64,000 nt of DNA from Sulfidibacterium sp964549335 (GTDB lineage: Bacteria; Bacteroidota; Bacteroidia; Bacteroidales; F082), in NCBI GenBank assembly GCA_964549335.1, contig CAZJUQ010000005.1, positions 62,001-126,000 of the forward strand, written 5' to 3'. Shown piece after piece: positions 1 to 7,683 of the stretch. The notes beneath the pieces were generated by a model that was not told the DNA's origin, did no database searches, and worked only from the letters and a program-made list of their open reading frames with translations. Every line of letters begins with the position of its first letter. Positions within the stretch are counted from its first letter, which is position 1. The translations under genes were made by a program, and so were the position numbers.

Positions 1-1804
1 TTCGTAAATATTCCAAAGCCACGGGAGTAAAACTCTTTTTCAAAACACGGTGCAATTCCGGTGAATGAAAATCGAAATAGAGATTTTCCATTTCGTAAGC
101 CTGCGAAAGGTAATCCATGGCTTCCGTCACTTTTCCTTTGTCGTAATCCATTTCACCCTGTTGCAAAAGTTCTATGTAAACGCTGTATGCAATAGCATTC
201 AACGTACTGTCTCCTATTGAACCGAAATCTTTCAAATGACGGTATTTTCGTACAAATTCAGCGGTATTGTCCACATATTTTCTTGCCGACACGAGTTCCC
301 TGTTTTTCAGAAGTGTATTTATCGCATAAATATCGCTGTTCAATTTCCGCCTGCAATAACCGGCAAAAAGGTTCTCTATGGTCGAATCGCGGATACCGGC
401 ATTGGCAAGTAAAGCGTTGTTAATAAACTCAACCGAGCCGTTCCCGAGCCTTGACAACTCAATAAGACGGTCGCGATAGCGTGGAAACCTGATTTTCAGA
501 TGCGAAAACGAGGTGTCGTTCAAATGTTTTTTAAACAGTTTATCGGCTTTGCCGTAATATTCTTTAAACATCTTTCCGTTTCCTGCTTTCAGGGCACTTA
601 CGGCAACACTTGCGTATGACGAAAGCAAACCGTCATATAACTTGGCATATGCATTAATAAACCCGGCGTTTCTTTTTACGTTATCAAAATTTTTGTACAA
701 ATATGATGCGTTATCAAGCATAATCAACCCGAAAACATAATTTTTTTGCTCCGACATTTCAACGGCTTTTTTCACAAAACCGTCAAATACCATACGCATA
801 ACACTTCCGCAATCTGATAGCGGGGAGTAATATTTTTCAACCGACTTTAATATTCCGAGTGTATTTTCGTTTTGAAATTCCGAAGCAAACTCTTTAAAGC
901 TGCCCGCTTGAAAGGGTTGTAATTTTCGGGCCTCAACAATTGCCGTTTCCGAAAGCGCTATATATTCATCAACAAATTTACGACAATCGTTTTGCGAAGG
1001 CGGCACCGTCAGTTTTTGTTTCATCAAGGTCTTTTCGCGCAAGAGCATCCGTCCGGCTTTTTCCTGCTTTTTCAATAAATTTTCGGTATCAAGCCGGTTC
1101 AGGTGCAGGTTACCCTCAAAATCGTGTTTTGCCGCATAATTGTTCAACCTGTTAAAAGCCAAAAGTGCGGCAAAAACCTCGGAAGGAGGATTGTCGGGTT
1201 TCAGGTTCATTTTGTCGAAATATTTCAACATTTTCGAATACAATAGCGAATAACCGTAATAGTTGTTTATAAGATTTGCCGTCCTTAAAAAACGTTCAAG
1301 ATTTTCGTGAGAAAACACCGCTTTTGTTACGGTAAAATAGGGTGAAGGTAAATTTCTGACATTAGCGGTTTTTTGCAACAGGACGGTTCCTGCGTTAAAT
1401 GCCAACTTTTGACTGTAAGTTTCGTAACCCAAACCGGTTTTTAACTTTATAAGCACCAATACCGAATCGGGAACAAGCAAGGTGTCGATAACAAAATCGC
1501 GGAACTTTATGTCGCCGTCAGCCTTTTTACCGTAAAACCGGTATTTTATTTTATAAAAATCCTTTTGCCCTGAAAATTCGTACCATACCGAAAAGGTAAG
1601 ATTCACATTTAGAGAATAAATATTTACAGAATTGTTTGAAGCAAGCAAGCTGAAAATATTATACATGGCACCGTTGCCGCCGTATTTGGAATAATTGAGG
1701 TCTAATTTCCGGTTCAGGCTGAAACTCTGTGCCGGGGAAGGCTTTACCCAAGTCTGAAAAACAAATAAAAACAACAAAAAATAATTAACAGCACTAATTT
1801 TCAC
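1..1804 (-). CDS. Secreted protein of unknown function, C-terminus cut by the window edge
   Basis: An open frame runs without a stop from a GTG at 1804 to the first base of the window, giving about 601 residues with no stop seen. The first residues (MKISAVNYFLLFLFVF, then a PSPAQ site near residue 25) look like a Sec signal peptide, so the protein should be exported. The rest is rich in charged and aromatic residues, with helical repeat-like stretches in the second half (for example YLSQAYEMENLYF near the visible end) that resemble TPR-like helices. I do not recognise the family. GTG is the only possible start near the signal sequence because an in-frame TAA lies just upstream. The gene follows the DUF3109 gene by 12 bases and is probably cotranscribed with it. 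Confidence 0.75.
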   Translation of the reverse strand, partial: MKISAVNYFLLFLFVFQTWVKPSPAQSFSLNRKLDLNYSKYGGNGAMYNIFSLLASNNSVNIYSLNVNLTFSVWYEFSGQKDFYKIKYRFYGKKADGDIKFRDFVIDTLLVPDSVLVLIKLKTGLGYETYSQKLAFNAGTVLLQKTANVRNLPSPYFTVTKAVFSHENLERFLRTANLINNYYGYSLLYSKMLKYFDKMNLKPDNPPSEVFAALLAFNRLNNYAAKHDFEGNLHLNRLDTENLLKKQEKAGRMLLREKTLMKQKLTVPPSQNDCRKFVDEYIALSETAIVEARKLQPFQAGSFKEFASEFQNENTLGILKSVEKYYSPLSDCGSVMRMVFDGFVKKAVEMSEQKNYVFGLIMLDNASYLYKNFDNVKRNAGFINAYAKLYDGLLSSYASVAVSALKAGNGKMFKEYYGKADKLFKKHLNDTSFSHLKIRFPRYRDRLIELSRLGNGSVEFINNALLANAGIRDSTIENLFAGYCRRKLNSDIYAINTLLKNRELVSARKYVDNTAEFVRKYRHLKDFGSIGDSTLNAIAYSVYIELLQQGEMDYDKGKVTEAMDYLSQAYEMENLYFDFHSPELHRVLKKSFTPVALEYLR

Positions 1805-1816
1805 CTCTCTATCATT

Positions 1817-2377
1817 TTATTTTTTTTCGATGGCAAGGGTAAGTTTACGGTACCAAGCTTCTCCGAATTTCCTGATTAACGGTTCCTCAAGGTATTTGTA
1901 CAAGGGCATGTTCTCTTTTTTCCCCTTGAGTAACGCCACATTACAAATATCCCATTTGTGATAGTTCACGGCGATGTGATTTTTCAGTTTGGACACCCTG
2001 ACAGGATAGAGATGACAGGAAACGGGTTTCCTAAAACCTATTTTCCCGCTCATCCAAGCTTTTTCAATTGCACACATTGCCATACCGTTTTCAAAAACCA
2101 CAAAAGCACATTCACGATTATTCACAAGCGGGGTTACCATTTCGCCGTCAATATCGTATTCGAAAACACCGGTCTCTTCCACGGTTTTTCGTCCCTGCTC
2201 ATTCATAAAAGGCTTTATATCGTCAATATAATCTTCCAAAACGGAGATTTCCTCCTCTTCGAGCGGCGCACCGGCATCGCCTTCCACACAACATTCGCCC
2301 TTGCACCTTAGCAGGTCGCAAGAAAAAAAGACATTTTTCAACTCGTCGGAAATAATGGTATTATCTATAACAATCAT
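1817..2377 (-). CDS. DUF3109 family cysteine-rich protein
   Basis: This is a 186-residue cytoplasmic protein without a signal peptide. It has the spaced cysteines typical of DUF3109: a C-x4-CC cluster near residues 25-30 (CKGECC), single cysteines near 90 and 102, a CHLYPVR motif near 121, and another cysteine near 143. From general knowledge, DUF3109 resembles the YkgJ group of small putative metal- or Fe-S-binding proteins; no reaction is established. The pattern supports a metal-binding role, but that is inference. A CAAAAATA at 2382-2389 reads as a -7 box TATTTTTG on this strand, directly upstream, but I found no matching -33 element. Confidence 0.85.
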   Translation of the reverse strand: MIVIDNTIISDELKNVFFSCDLLRCKGECCVEGDAGAPLEEEEISVLEDYIDDIKPFMNEQGRKTVEETGVFEYDIDGEMVTPLVNNRECAFVVFENGMAMCAIEKAWMSGKIGFRKPVSCHLYPVRVSKLKNHIAVNYHKWDICNVALLKGKKENMPLYKYLEEPLIRKFGEAWYRKLTLAIEKK

Positions 2378-2449
2378 ACGGCAAAAATAGGTTAATAGTT
2401 TTTATTTAGGGGCATTGCAAAAAATATTTAAAAAAATGCCGATTTGTTC

Positions 2450-2478
2450 TTGTTTGATTGTCGATTTTTTTATTTTTG
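2450..2478 (+). promoter_or_regulatory. Bacteroidota-type promoter for tRNA-Met
   Basis: TTG at 2450-2452 (-33) and TATTTTTG at 2471-2478 (-7) are separated by 18 bases and match the Bacteroidota sigma-70-like pattern TTG / TAnnTTTG. Transcription would start a few bases before the tRNA at 2494. Confidence 0.6.
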
Positions 2479-2493
2479 CACCCTCAAAAAAAA

Positions 2494-2567
2494 GGCGAGA
2501 TAGCTCAGTTGGTTAGAGCGTCGGATTCATAACCCGGAGGTCCCGAGTTCAATTCTCGGTCTCGCTA
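2494..2567 (+). tRNA. tRNA-Met (CAT), elongator type
   Basis: A 74-base cloverleaf. The acceptor stem is GGCGAGA with TCTCGCT (first pair G-U), the D arm GCTC/GAGC, the anticodon loop TTCATAA with anticodon CAT, and the T arm CCGAG/CTCGG around TTCAATT. The anticodon stem has an A-C mismatch next to the loop. The first pair is not the C-A mismatch of initiator tRNA, so this is an elongator Met tRNA. A CAT-anticodon Ile tRNA modified to lysidine cannot be excluded from sequence alone. No CCA is encoded. Confidence 0.92.
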
Positions 2568-2568
2568 C

Positions 2569-2600
2569 AAAAAGCCTGCTTACCGTGCAGGCTTTTTTTT
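2569..2600 (+). terminator. Rho-independent terminator after tRNA-Met
   Basis: AAAAAGCCTGC (2569-2579) pairs with GCAGGCTTTTT (from 2587) around a 7-base loop and runs into eight T residues. A possible GTG start at 2585 for the next gene lies inside this hairpin, which argues against using it. Confidence 0.85.
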
Positions 2601-2641
2601 ATCTTTACATAAAATTTTTATTGTTTCTGCGTTCTGTAACT

Positions 2642-3442
2642 ATGTTAAACCCTTTTTTTAAATATATTATCCCGCTTTTATTATTTGTTTCCTCCGGCGT
2701 AGCTGTTGCCGGAAACAAATCAGGAGAACAATATCCCTTTAAAGAGGGCGAAGAGATAATATGCAAGGTTTATTACAATTGGGGACCCGTTTGGATAGAT
2801 GCCGGCAGGGTGGTTTTCAAAACCGAAATAACCGAATACGACAATAAAAATGTTTATCACTTCGAAGCAACCGGAAAAACACTAAAAAAATGGAGTTGGC
2901 TTTTCAAATTGGAAGACTATTACCAAGCATATGTACTTCCCGACAATTTGCGGCCCCTGTTCTACGAAAAATATACCGTTGAAGGAGGCTATATGATGCA
3001 CAACCGTTATTTTTTCGATTACGAAAGTAATACAATAAGAATGATAACCGAGGCATCGCGTAAACCGTTAAAAGACACGGTAACAGCGCTTCGCGGAGAG
3101 ATATACGACGTAATTACAGCCGTTAATTATCTTAGAACACTAAATACCGGAGAGCTTTTGCCGGGCGACACCATATTCATTCCGGTAGTTCTGAACGGTA
3201 AATTTTTTACCCAAAAACTGATATATTCGGGTAAAACCGATGCTACAATCAACGATAAAAAAATTTCATTAATAAGATACAGCGCCGTCCTTTCGGAAAG
3301 TTCGTTTTTTTCGGACGACAATGCGGTAAACGTATACTTAACCGACGATAAAAACCGGCGTCCCGTTTTTATCAGCGCCAAAATAGTAATAGGCGCCATA
3401 AAAGTTTATATGGAAAACTACACAGGTATCAAACTCCGGTAA
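2642..3442 (+). CDS. DUF3108 domain periplasmic protein
   Basis: This gives 266 residues from the ATG at 2642. That start is preferred over an upstream GTG inside the tRNA terminator because it begins directly with a signal peptide (MLNPFFKYIIPLLLFVSSG, cleavage near AVA). The mature protein matches DUF3108: an early YPFKEGEEIICKVYYNWG segment, alternating beta-strand-like blocks, and a C-terminal part on a modifiable scale (VYLTDDKNRRPVFISAKI). The family is secreted and predicted to be beta-rich and lipocalin-like; its substrate is unknown. The gene stands alone between a tRNA terminator and a convergent aminotransferase. Confidence 0.82.
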   Translation: MLNPFFKYIIPLLLFVSSGVAVAGNKSGEQYPFKEGEEIICKVYYNWGPVWIDAGRVVFKTEITEYDNKNVYHFEATGKTLKKWSWLFKLEDYYQAYVLPDNLRPLFYEKYTVEGGYMMHNRYFFDYESNTIRMITEASRKPLKDTVTALRGEIYDVITAVNYLRTLNTGELLPGDTIFIPVVLNGKFFTQKLIYSGKTDATINDKKISLIRYSAVLSESSFFSDDNAVNVYLTDDKNRRPVFISAKIVIGAIKVYMENYTGIKLR

Positions 3443-3452
3443 GTTTATAAAA

Positions 3453-3485
3453 GAAAGGCGGACAGCACAAACCCGGTTGCCGCCT
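3453..3485 (-). terminator. Terminator of the aminotransferase gene
   Basis: AGGCGG (3456-3461) and CCGCCT (3480-3485) form a 6-bp stem. Read on the minus strand, the stem is followed by TTTCTTTT, and it lies just beyond the stop of the gene ending at 3491. Confidence 0.5.
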
Positions 3486-3490
3486 ATTGT

Positions 3491-4819
3491 CTAAAAACCC
3501 TGTTTCAGGGGATGGTCGGCGTGAAAACGTTTCAGTCTTTGCTCCAACAGCGGCAATTGTTCGTGTTGCACCAACGACGTACAAGCCCTTATTCCCTCGC
3601 TACGCTCACTTCCGGTGATAAGTAACGAAATTGCACTTATTCCGTAATATATTAACTCGTTAAGCAACTCTTCGGCATTAAATCCTGGATAAGAAAAGGT
3701 AAAATAAAAACCATCGGCAATGGGGAGGTCAATATCTTTGTCGTAAACTATTTTAAATCCGTTTTCGACAAACATGCGCTTCATGATTTTTGCCTTGTCG
3801 CCATAGTCTTTCACATAGTCAATAAAATTGAAACTTCCTTCGTTTGCTGCCTTCAGCATGGCGGCAAGAGCAAATTGAGCGGAATGCGACGTCCCTGAAC
3901 TCAAAGGATAAAGCGTTCCGAAAATCATCGAATAACCAAGCTTGTCGGTTGAATAAAACCTTTTCAAGGCGGGAAATGAAGTTTCGAACAGCTTGTCGGA
4001 AATGGCCATCATTCCTATACGTTCGCCGGCATAACTGAAAATTTTGGAACTTGACACAAAAAGGATGTAATTGCCGGTATATTTAGCCACGGTAGGTTGA
4101 TACGGGGGTTCTCCGGGTTTTGAGTAATCTTTGCGGAAATCCATTCCGAAATATGCCAAATCTTCAAGAATAACAACATTGTATTTGTCGGCAAGTTCCC
4201 CGATGATTTTCAACTCTTCGTCGGTAAAACATATCCACGAGGGGTTGTTGGGGTTGGAATAGAGCACCGAATGTATTTTACCCGTTTTAAAATAACTTTC
4301 CAACTTATCGTACAGTTTTTGTCCCCGGTAATTATATACGTCAAAACTTTCGTATTTGAGGTTTAATACCTGATGTTGCATTTTATGAACCGGAAAACCG
4401 GGGTCGATAAACAGGGTAGTATCTTTGTTTTCGTCGATACGGCTTAAAGTAAGGAATGCGGCGAAACCTCCCTGCATGGAGCCTACCGTAGGAACACAAC
4501 CTGCAGGATTAACATCAATATCCATAAAGAGTTTCAGAAATCTTGAAAATTCGTTTTTCAGCTCGTCGACACCCTGGATATTTGGATAGATGGCGGCAAC
4601 ACCACGTTTCAAAGCCTCAATTTGCCCTTCCACACCGATTTGTGCGGGAGGCAATCCGGGAACCCCCATCTCCATTCTAATATATTTTTCGCCTGTGGCT
4701 TTCTCTATTTCGTCAACCAGTTTTTTTATTTCCCTGATTGTAGCCTTTCCAACCGATTTAAGATTGCTCTCTTTTATTTTTTGTGAAACTATCTCTCTGT
4801 CAACAGGTGTATTTTTCAT
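3491..4819 (-). CDS. PLP-dependent class I/II aminotransferase
   Basis: A 442-residue fold-type I aminotransferase. The PLP lysine is K259 in SSSKIFSYAGERIG, with R267 in the phosphate/carboxylate-binding position. The SNPNNP block (188-193) supplies the cofactor-facing Asn, and LEDLAY (219-224) contains the Asp-Tyr pair that contacts the pyridine ring. These elements are intact, so it should be active. It would move an amino group between an amino acid and a 2-oxo acid in the cytoplasm. The amino acid cannot be read from the sequence, and no neighbour points to a pathway. A hairpin follows the gene and there is no close partner, so it looks monocistronic. Confidence 0.88.
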   Translation of the reverse strand: MKNTPVDREIVSQKIKESNLKSVGKATIREIKKLVDEIEKATGEKYIRMEMGVPGLPPAQIGVEGQIEALKRGVAAIYPNIQGVDELKNEFSRFLKLFMDIDVNPAGCVPTVGSMQGGFAAFLTLSRIDENKDTTLFIDPGFPVHKMQHQVLNLKYESFDVYNYRGQKLYDKLESYFKTGKIHSVLYSNPNNPSWICFTDEELKIIGELADKYNVVILEDLAYFGMDFRKDYSKPGEPPYQPTVAKYTGNYILFVSSSKIFSYAGERIGMMAISDKLFETSFPALKRFYSTDKLGYSMIFGTLYPLSSGTSHSAQFALAAMLKAANEGSFNFIDYVKDYGDKAKIMKRMFVENGFKIVYDKDIDLPIADGFYFTFSYPGFNAEELLNELIYYGISAISLLITGSERSEGIRACTSLVQHEQLPLLEQRLKRFHADHPLKQGF

Positions 4820-4970
4820 TTATCCAAATTTTTATTCTCAAATGTAATTGTCCGGTTAACAACAATTTAATTATTCAGCATAAAAAAACCATTGCGATAC
4901 AAAGCTAAAATTATTTTCGGGAACGGGGTTGGGTATTTTCTATTTTAAACTAATTCCAAAAAAGGCGATT

Positions 4971-5723
4971 TTAAATACCCAATTGATTGCGGAGCGATTT
5001 AATTCTGCTTTTGCTTACGTTAATACGTTCGCCTGTTTTCAAAATCAAGAGATAGCTCTCTTTGCCGTATTTTTCTATTTTATCAATCTCGTTAAGGTTA
5101 ACGATACTTGAACGGTGGACGCGCAAAAAAGTATCTTGCGGGAGGTTGTTTTCGAGATAGTTCATGGTCTCCTTTTTCAAGAACTTACCTTTTCGGGTAT
5201 TTATTTCAACGTAATCGTCTTCGGCTCGTATGTGCAATATCTCTTCAACAGGCACAACATCGATATGCGAGCCCGTTTTAACAAAAATTTTGGTTAACGC
5301 CTTGGAGTCTGTTTTCACCTCTTTCAACAGTTTTTTAACGGCTTTGTTCCCGCTTTTTTTCGCTTCCATACGGTCAAAAACTTTTTGCAAAGCCTGTTTG
5401 AATCTTTCGCGCGAAAAGGGTTTCATCAGGTAGTCCACGGCATTCATCTCAAAAGCCTTAATGGCATATTCGTCGTAGGCAGTTGTAAAGATTATTTCGG
5501 GAAGCTCGTCCAAAAGTTCAAGCATTTCAAAACCCGTAAGTTTGGGCATTTGTATATCGAGAAATATCAAATCGGGATGCAACTCCGAAACGGCTTTTAC
5601 TCCCGAAAAACCGTCTTCGCACTCTCTTATCAACTCTATTCCGGGGTAATCTTTCAGATAGGCTTTTATCAAATCCCTTGCAGGAGCTTCGTCTTCGACA
5701 ATTATTGCTTTCATGTTTTCCAT
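4971..5723 (-). CDS. LytTR-family response regulator
   Basis: A 250-residue two-component regulator. The N-terminal receiver domain has the acidic pair E10-D11, phosphoacceptor D56 in LIFLDIQMP, and the conserved Lys in DYLMKPF near residue 100. The C-terminal LytTR DNA-binding domain (about 140-250) contains FLRVHRSSIVNLNEID and ISKSRIK-like strands. It starts 2 bases after the stop of the upstream kinase, so both are made from one transcript. An alternative start is Met4. It should bind DNA after phosphorylation by the kinase encoded at 5726-6778. Targets are unknown, though the LiaF-like gene in the same operon suggests cell-envelope responses. Confidence 0.93.
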   Translation of the reverse strand: MENMKAIIVEDEAPARDLIKAYLKDYPGIELIRECEDGFSGVKAVSELHPDLIFLDIQMPKLTGFEMLELLDELPEIIFTTAYDEYAIKAFEMNAVDYLMKPFSRERFKQALQKVFDRMEAKKSGNKAVKKLLKEVKTDSKALTKIFVKTGSHIDVVPVEEILHIRAEDDYVEINTRKGKFLKKETMNYLENNLPQDTFLRVHRSSIVNLNEIDKIEKYGKESYLLILKTGERINVSKSRIKSLRNQLGI

Positions 5724-5725
5724 TG

Positions 5726-6778
5726 TTATACCTCTTTTGGAATTGTAAGTTTTGCCGTGAATATGTTATTTTGGGAACCGGTTTTCAATAAACCTTGCCT
5801 TTGATAAATCAACTGCAAACGTTTATCGATATTTTTCAACCCTATGCCTTCACCCTTTTTCTTAACCGCTTCGCCGTTAAAACCGTTTTTAATAACTATT
5901 GTAACATCATTATCGTCCTCATAACAATCAAGCTCTATTTTCACCTCTTCGCTGCTGTTGTACACTCCGTGTTTTATTGCGTTTTCTATGAGGGGCTGCA
6001 ATATCATATTCGGAATTTTTTTTTCGAAACATGATTCCGGTATCGAATATACGAATTTCAATCTTTTACCGAAACGTATCTTTTCTATGTCGAGGTAACG
6101 TCTTATATTGTTAAATTCCTCTTTTAACGGTGTTTTTTCGTTTTTGTCGTGACTTAGAGAATAACGTAAAAAATCCGAAAGTTTAATTACCATCTCTTGT
6201 GCTTTGTCAGGTTTGGTAATTGTCAACGAACTTATGGAGTTGAGACTGTTGAACAAAAAATGTGGGTTTATCTGCGATTTCAGGGTTTCCAGTTCGGCAT
6301 CAACAACAAGGTTTTGCAAACGTGCTTCGTTTTCGGTCTTTTCTTGCAAATCTTCGTAATACATTATCAAATAGTAAAACAACACAAAAAAGAGATAGTA
6401 AAAGATTCCCGTTATTGCCCGCCACGGCAAAGTTTTTTTCAAAAAGACCATGTATGGTTCATCGGTTCCGTAAACCACCTTCAAACCGTAATATGAGGCG
6501 GCAAGCCAAATGGCAATAACACTGACGGCAATGAGCACATGATTTACAACGGTATCGTAGAGTGTTGATTTGTCACGAATTCCGAAACGTATCACATACC
6601 ACAAATTATAGCCTATTAAGGCAAACAGCAAGTTGAATACCAATGCATCGACAATACTTTGGAGGATGTTTACACCGTAAAAAAAATTTACTATTAAAGT
6701 ATGGATAACAATTATTAATCCCCATACTGAAATAAAAGTAAGGGTATAATTTTTATTTTTTGACAAAGGATTCAACAT
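5726..6778 (-). CDS. LytS/YehU-type sensor histidine kinase
   Basis: A 350-residue membrane kinase. Four hydrophobic segments fill about residues 12-140, with little sequence outside the membrane. The cytoplasmic part has the His_kinase motif INPHFLFNSLNS with phosphorylated H173, and a HATPase_c domain with MILQPLIENAIKHG (N box) and GEGIGLKNIDKRL (G box). Having almost no external domain suggests it senses membrane or envelope state, or a partner membrane protein. It lies between a LiaF-like gene (18 bases upstream) and its LytTR regulator (2 bases downstream), which makes a clear three-gene operon. Confidence 0.93.
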   Translation of the reverse strand: MLNPLSKNKNYTLTFISVWGLIIVIHTLIVNFFYGVNILQSIVDALVFNLLFALIGYNLWYVIRFGIRDKSTLYDTVVNHVLIAVSVIAIWLAASYYGLKVVYGTDEPYMVFLKKTLPWRAITGIFYYLFFVLFYYLIMYYEDLQEKTENEARLQNLVVDAELETLKSQINPHFLFNSLNSISSLTITKPDKAQEMVIKLSDFLRYSLSHDKNEKTPLKEEFNNIRRYLDIEKIRFGKRLKFVYSIPESCFEKKIPNMILQPLIENAIKHGVYNSSEEVKIELDCYEDDNDVTIVIKNGFNGEAVKKKGEGIGLKNIDKRLQLIYQRQGLLKTGSQNNIFTAKLTIPKEV

Positions 6779-6796
6779 GGTTAAACGCCAATGGTA

Positions 6797-7555
6797 TTAA
6801 AAACTTTTTATTTCCACGCCGCCAAAAATAACCACACCTTTTATTATTAATGTTTTATCGGCGGTATTGTTGTTTACTTTTACAGGGCGTTTATCCGAAA
6901 CTCCTCCGAGAATGGCAATGGTATCGGTATAAACGTTCCAATCTTCGGGAACGATAAATTTTGTTCCCCCGAAAATTGTTACCACATCTATCACGGCACC
7001 GTCTTCATCCAGTTTAACCTGGCGCAAATCAAATTCGGAACCTCCGAAAACAGCTGTCAGGTTACCTCCTTTGAAATGGTCTGATTTTATTATTTTCATC
7101 CCACCGCTGAATACCGAAATATCGTTCAAATATCCCGAGGTTTTATTTGCCGAGAAGGTTCTGTGCCTCGATATCAAAGACAAGCCTATCAATATGAGTA
7201 TTGAAGGCCAAAACACATCTTTAAATGTGATGTAATAGTTGCCCATGAGTTCGGGCAACCAGAATACCACACCCAAACCGAGGAGAATGTACCCCGACAT
7301 CTTTTTCTCTTTTGCTCCGATAAAGATAATGCCGAGAACTATTAAAAATGTTTTCCAGTTAAAAAGATAATGGCTTACATTACCTTGAATAATATTAAAA
7401 TTTGCAAGCAGCAATATTATCCCGATAATTATAAGAATTATTCCGCCGGTAGTGCGTCCCTGTCCTCTCTGACGGTGGTATGTGTTACGGTGTTTCCCGT
7501 AAAAATTATCAGAGCCGCCCTGTTCGGGTTGTTGAAGTGAATTTGTCGTTTCCAT
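6797..7555 (-). CDS. LiaF-like membrane protein (DUF5668 plus LiaF C-terminal-like domain)
   Basis: 252 residues. A charged, Gln/Gly/Arg-rich N-terminus (1-35) is followed by four short hydrophobic segments starting with GGIILIIIGIILLLANFNIIQ-like sequence. The C-terminal soluble domain (about 145-252) has repeated turns such as VFGGSEFDL, IFGGTKFIVP and IFGGVEI, the beta-solenoid-like pattern of LiaF and related proteins. LiaF of Firmicutes restrains a kinase that responds to cell-wall damage. Here the gene heads an operon with a LytS-type kinase and LytTR regulator, so an accessory-sensor role is a reasonable inference. Confidence 0.82.
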   Translation of the reverse strand: METTNSLQQPEQGGSDNFYGKHRNTYHRQRGQGRTTGGIILIIIGIILLLANFNIIQGNVSHYLFNWKTFLIVLGIIFIGAKEKKMSGYILLGLGVVFWLPELMGNYYITFKDVFWPSILILIGLSLISRHRTFSANKTSGYLNDISVFSGGMKIIKSDHFKGGNLTAVFGGSEFDLRQVKLDEDGAVIDVVTIFGGTKFIVPEDWNVYTDTIAILGGVSDKRPVKVNNNTADKTLIIKGVVIFGGVEIKSF

Positions 7556-7683
7556 TTTATAAAACTTTCTAATTATGCCGCAAATATAGCGGTATGTTTA
7601 CACCTTGTTCAACAAAAATCGGCAAACGGCGGAAATTCGTCGGTAAACGGTGAAATTACAAGGGGAAGTTATGCTACAACACT

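Noticed and set aside
217..1155. Short plus-strand open frames (217-423, 940-1155)
   Set aside because: They lie inside the long minus-strand gene that is open from 1804 to the window edge and have no start context or family similarity.
2585..2641. GTG start for the DUF3108 gene
   Set aside because: It lies inside the terminator hairpin of tRNA-Met, and the ATG at 2642 directly starts a signal peptide.
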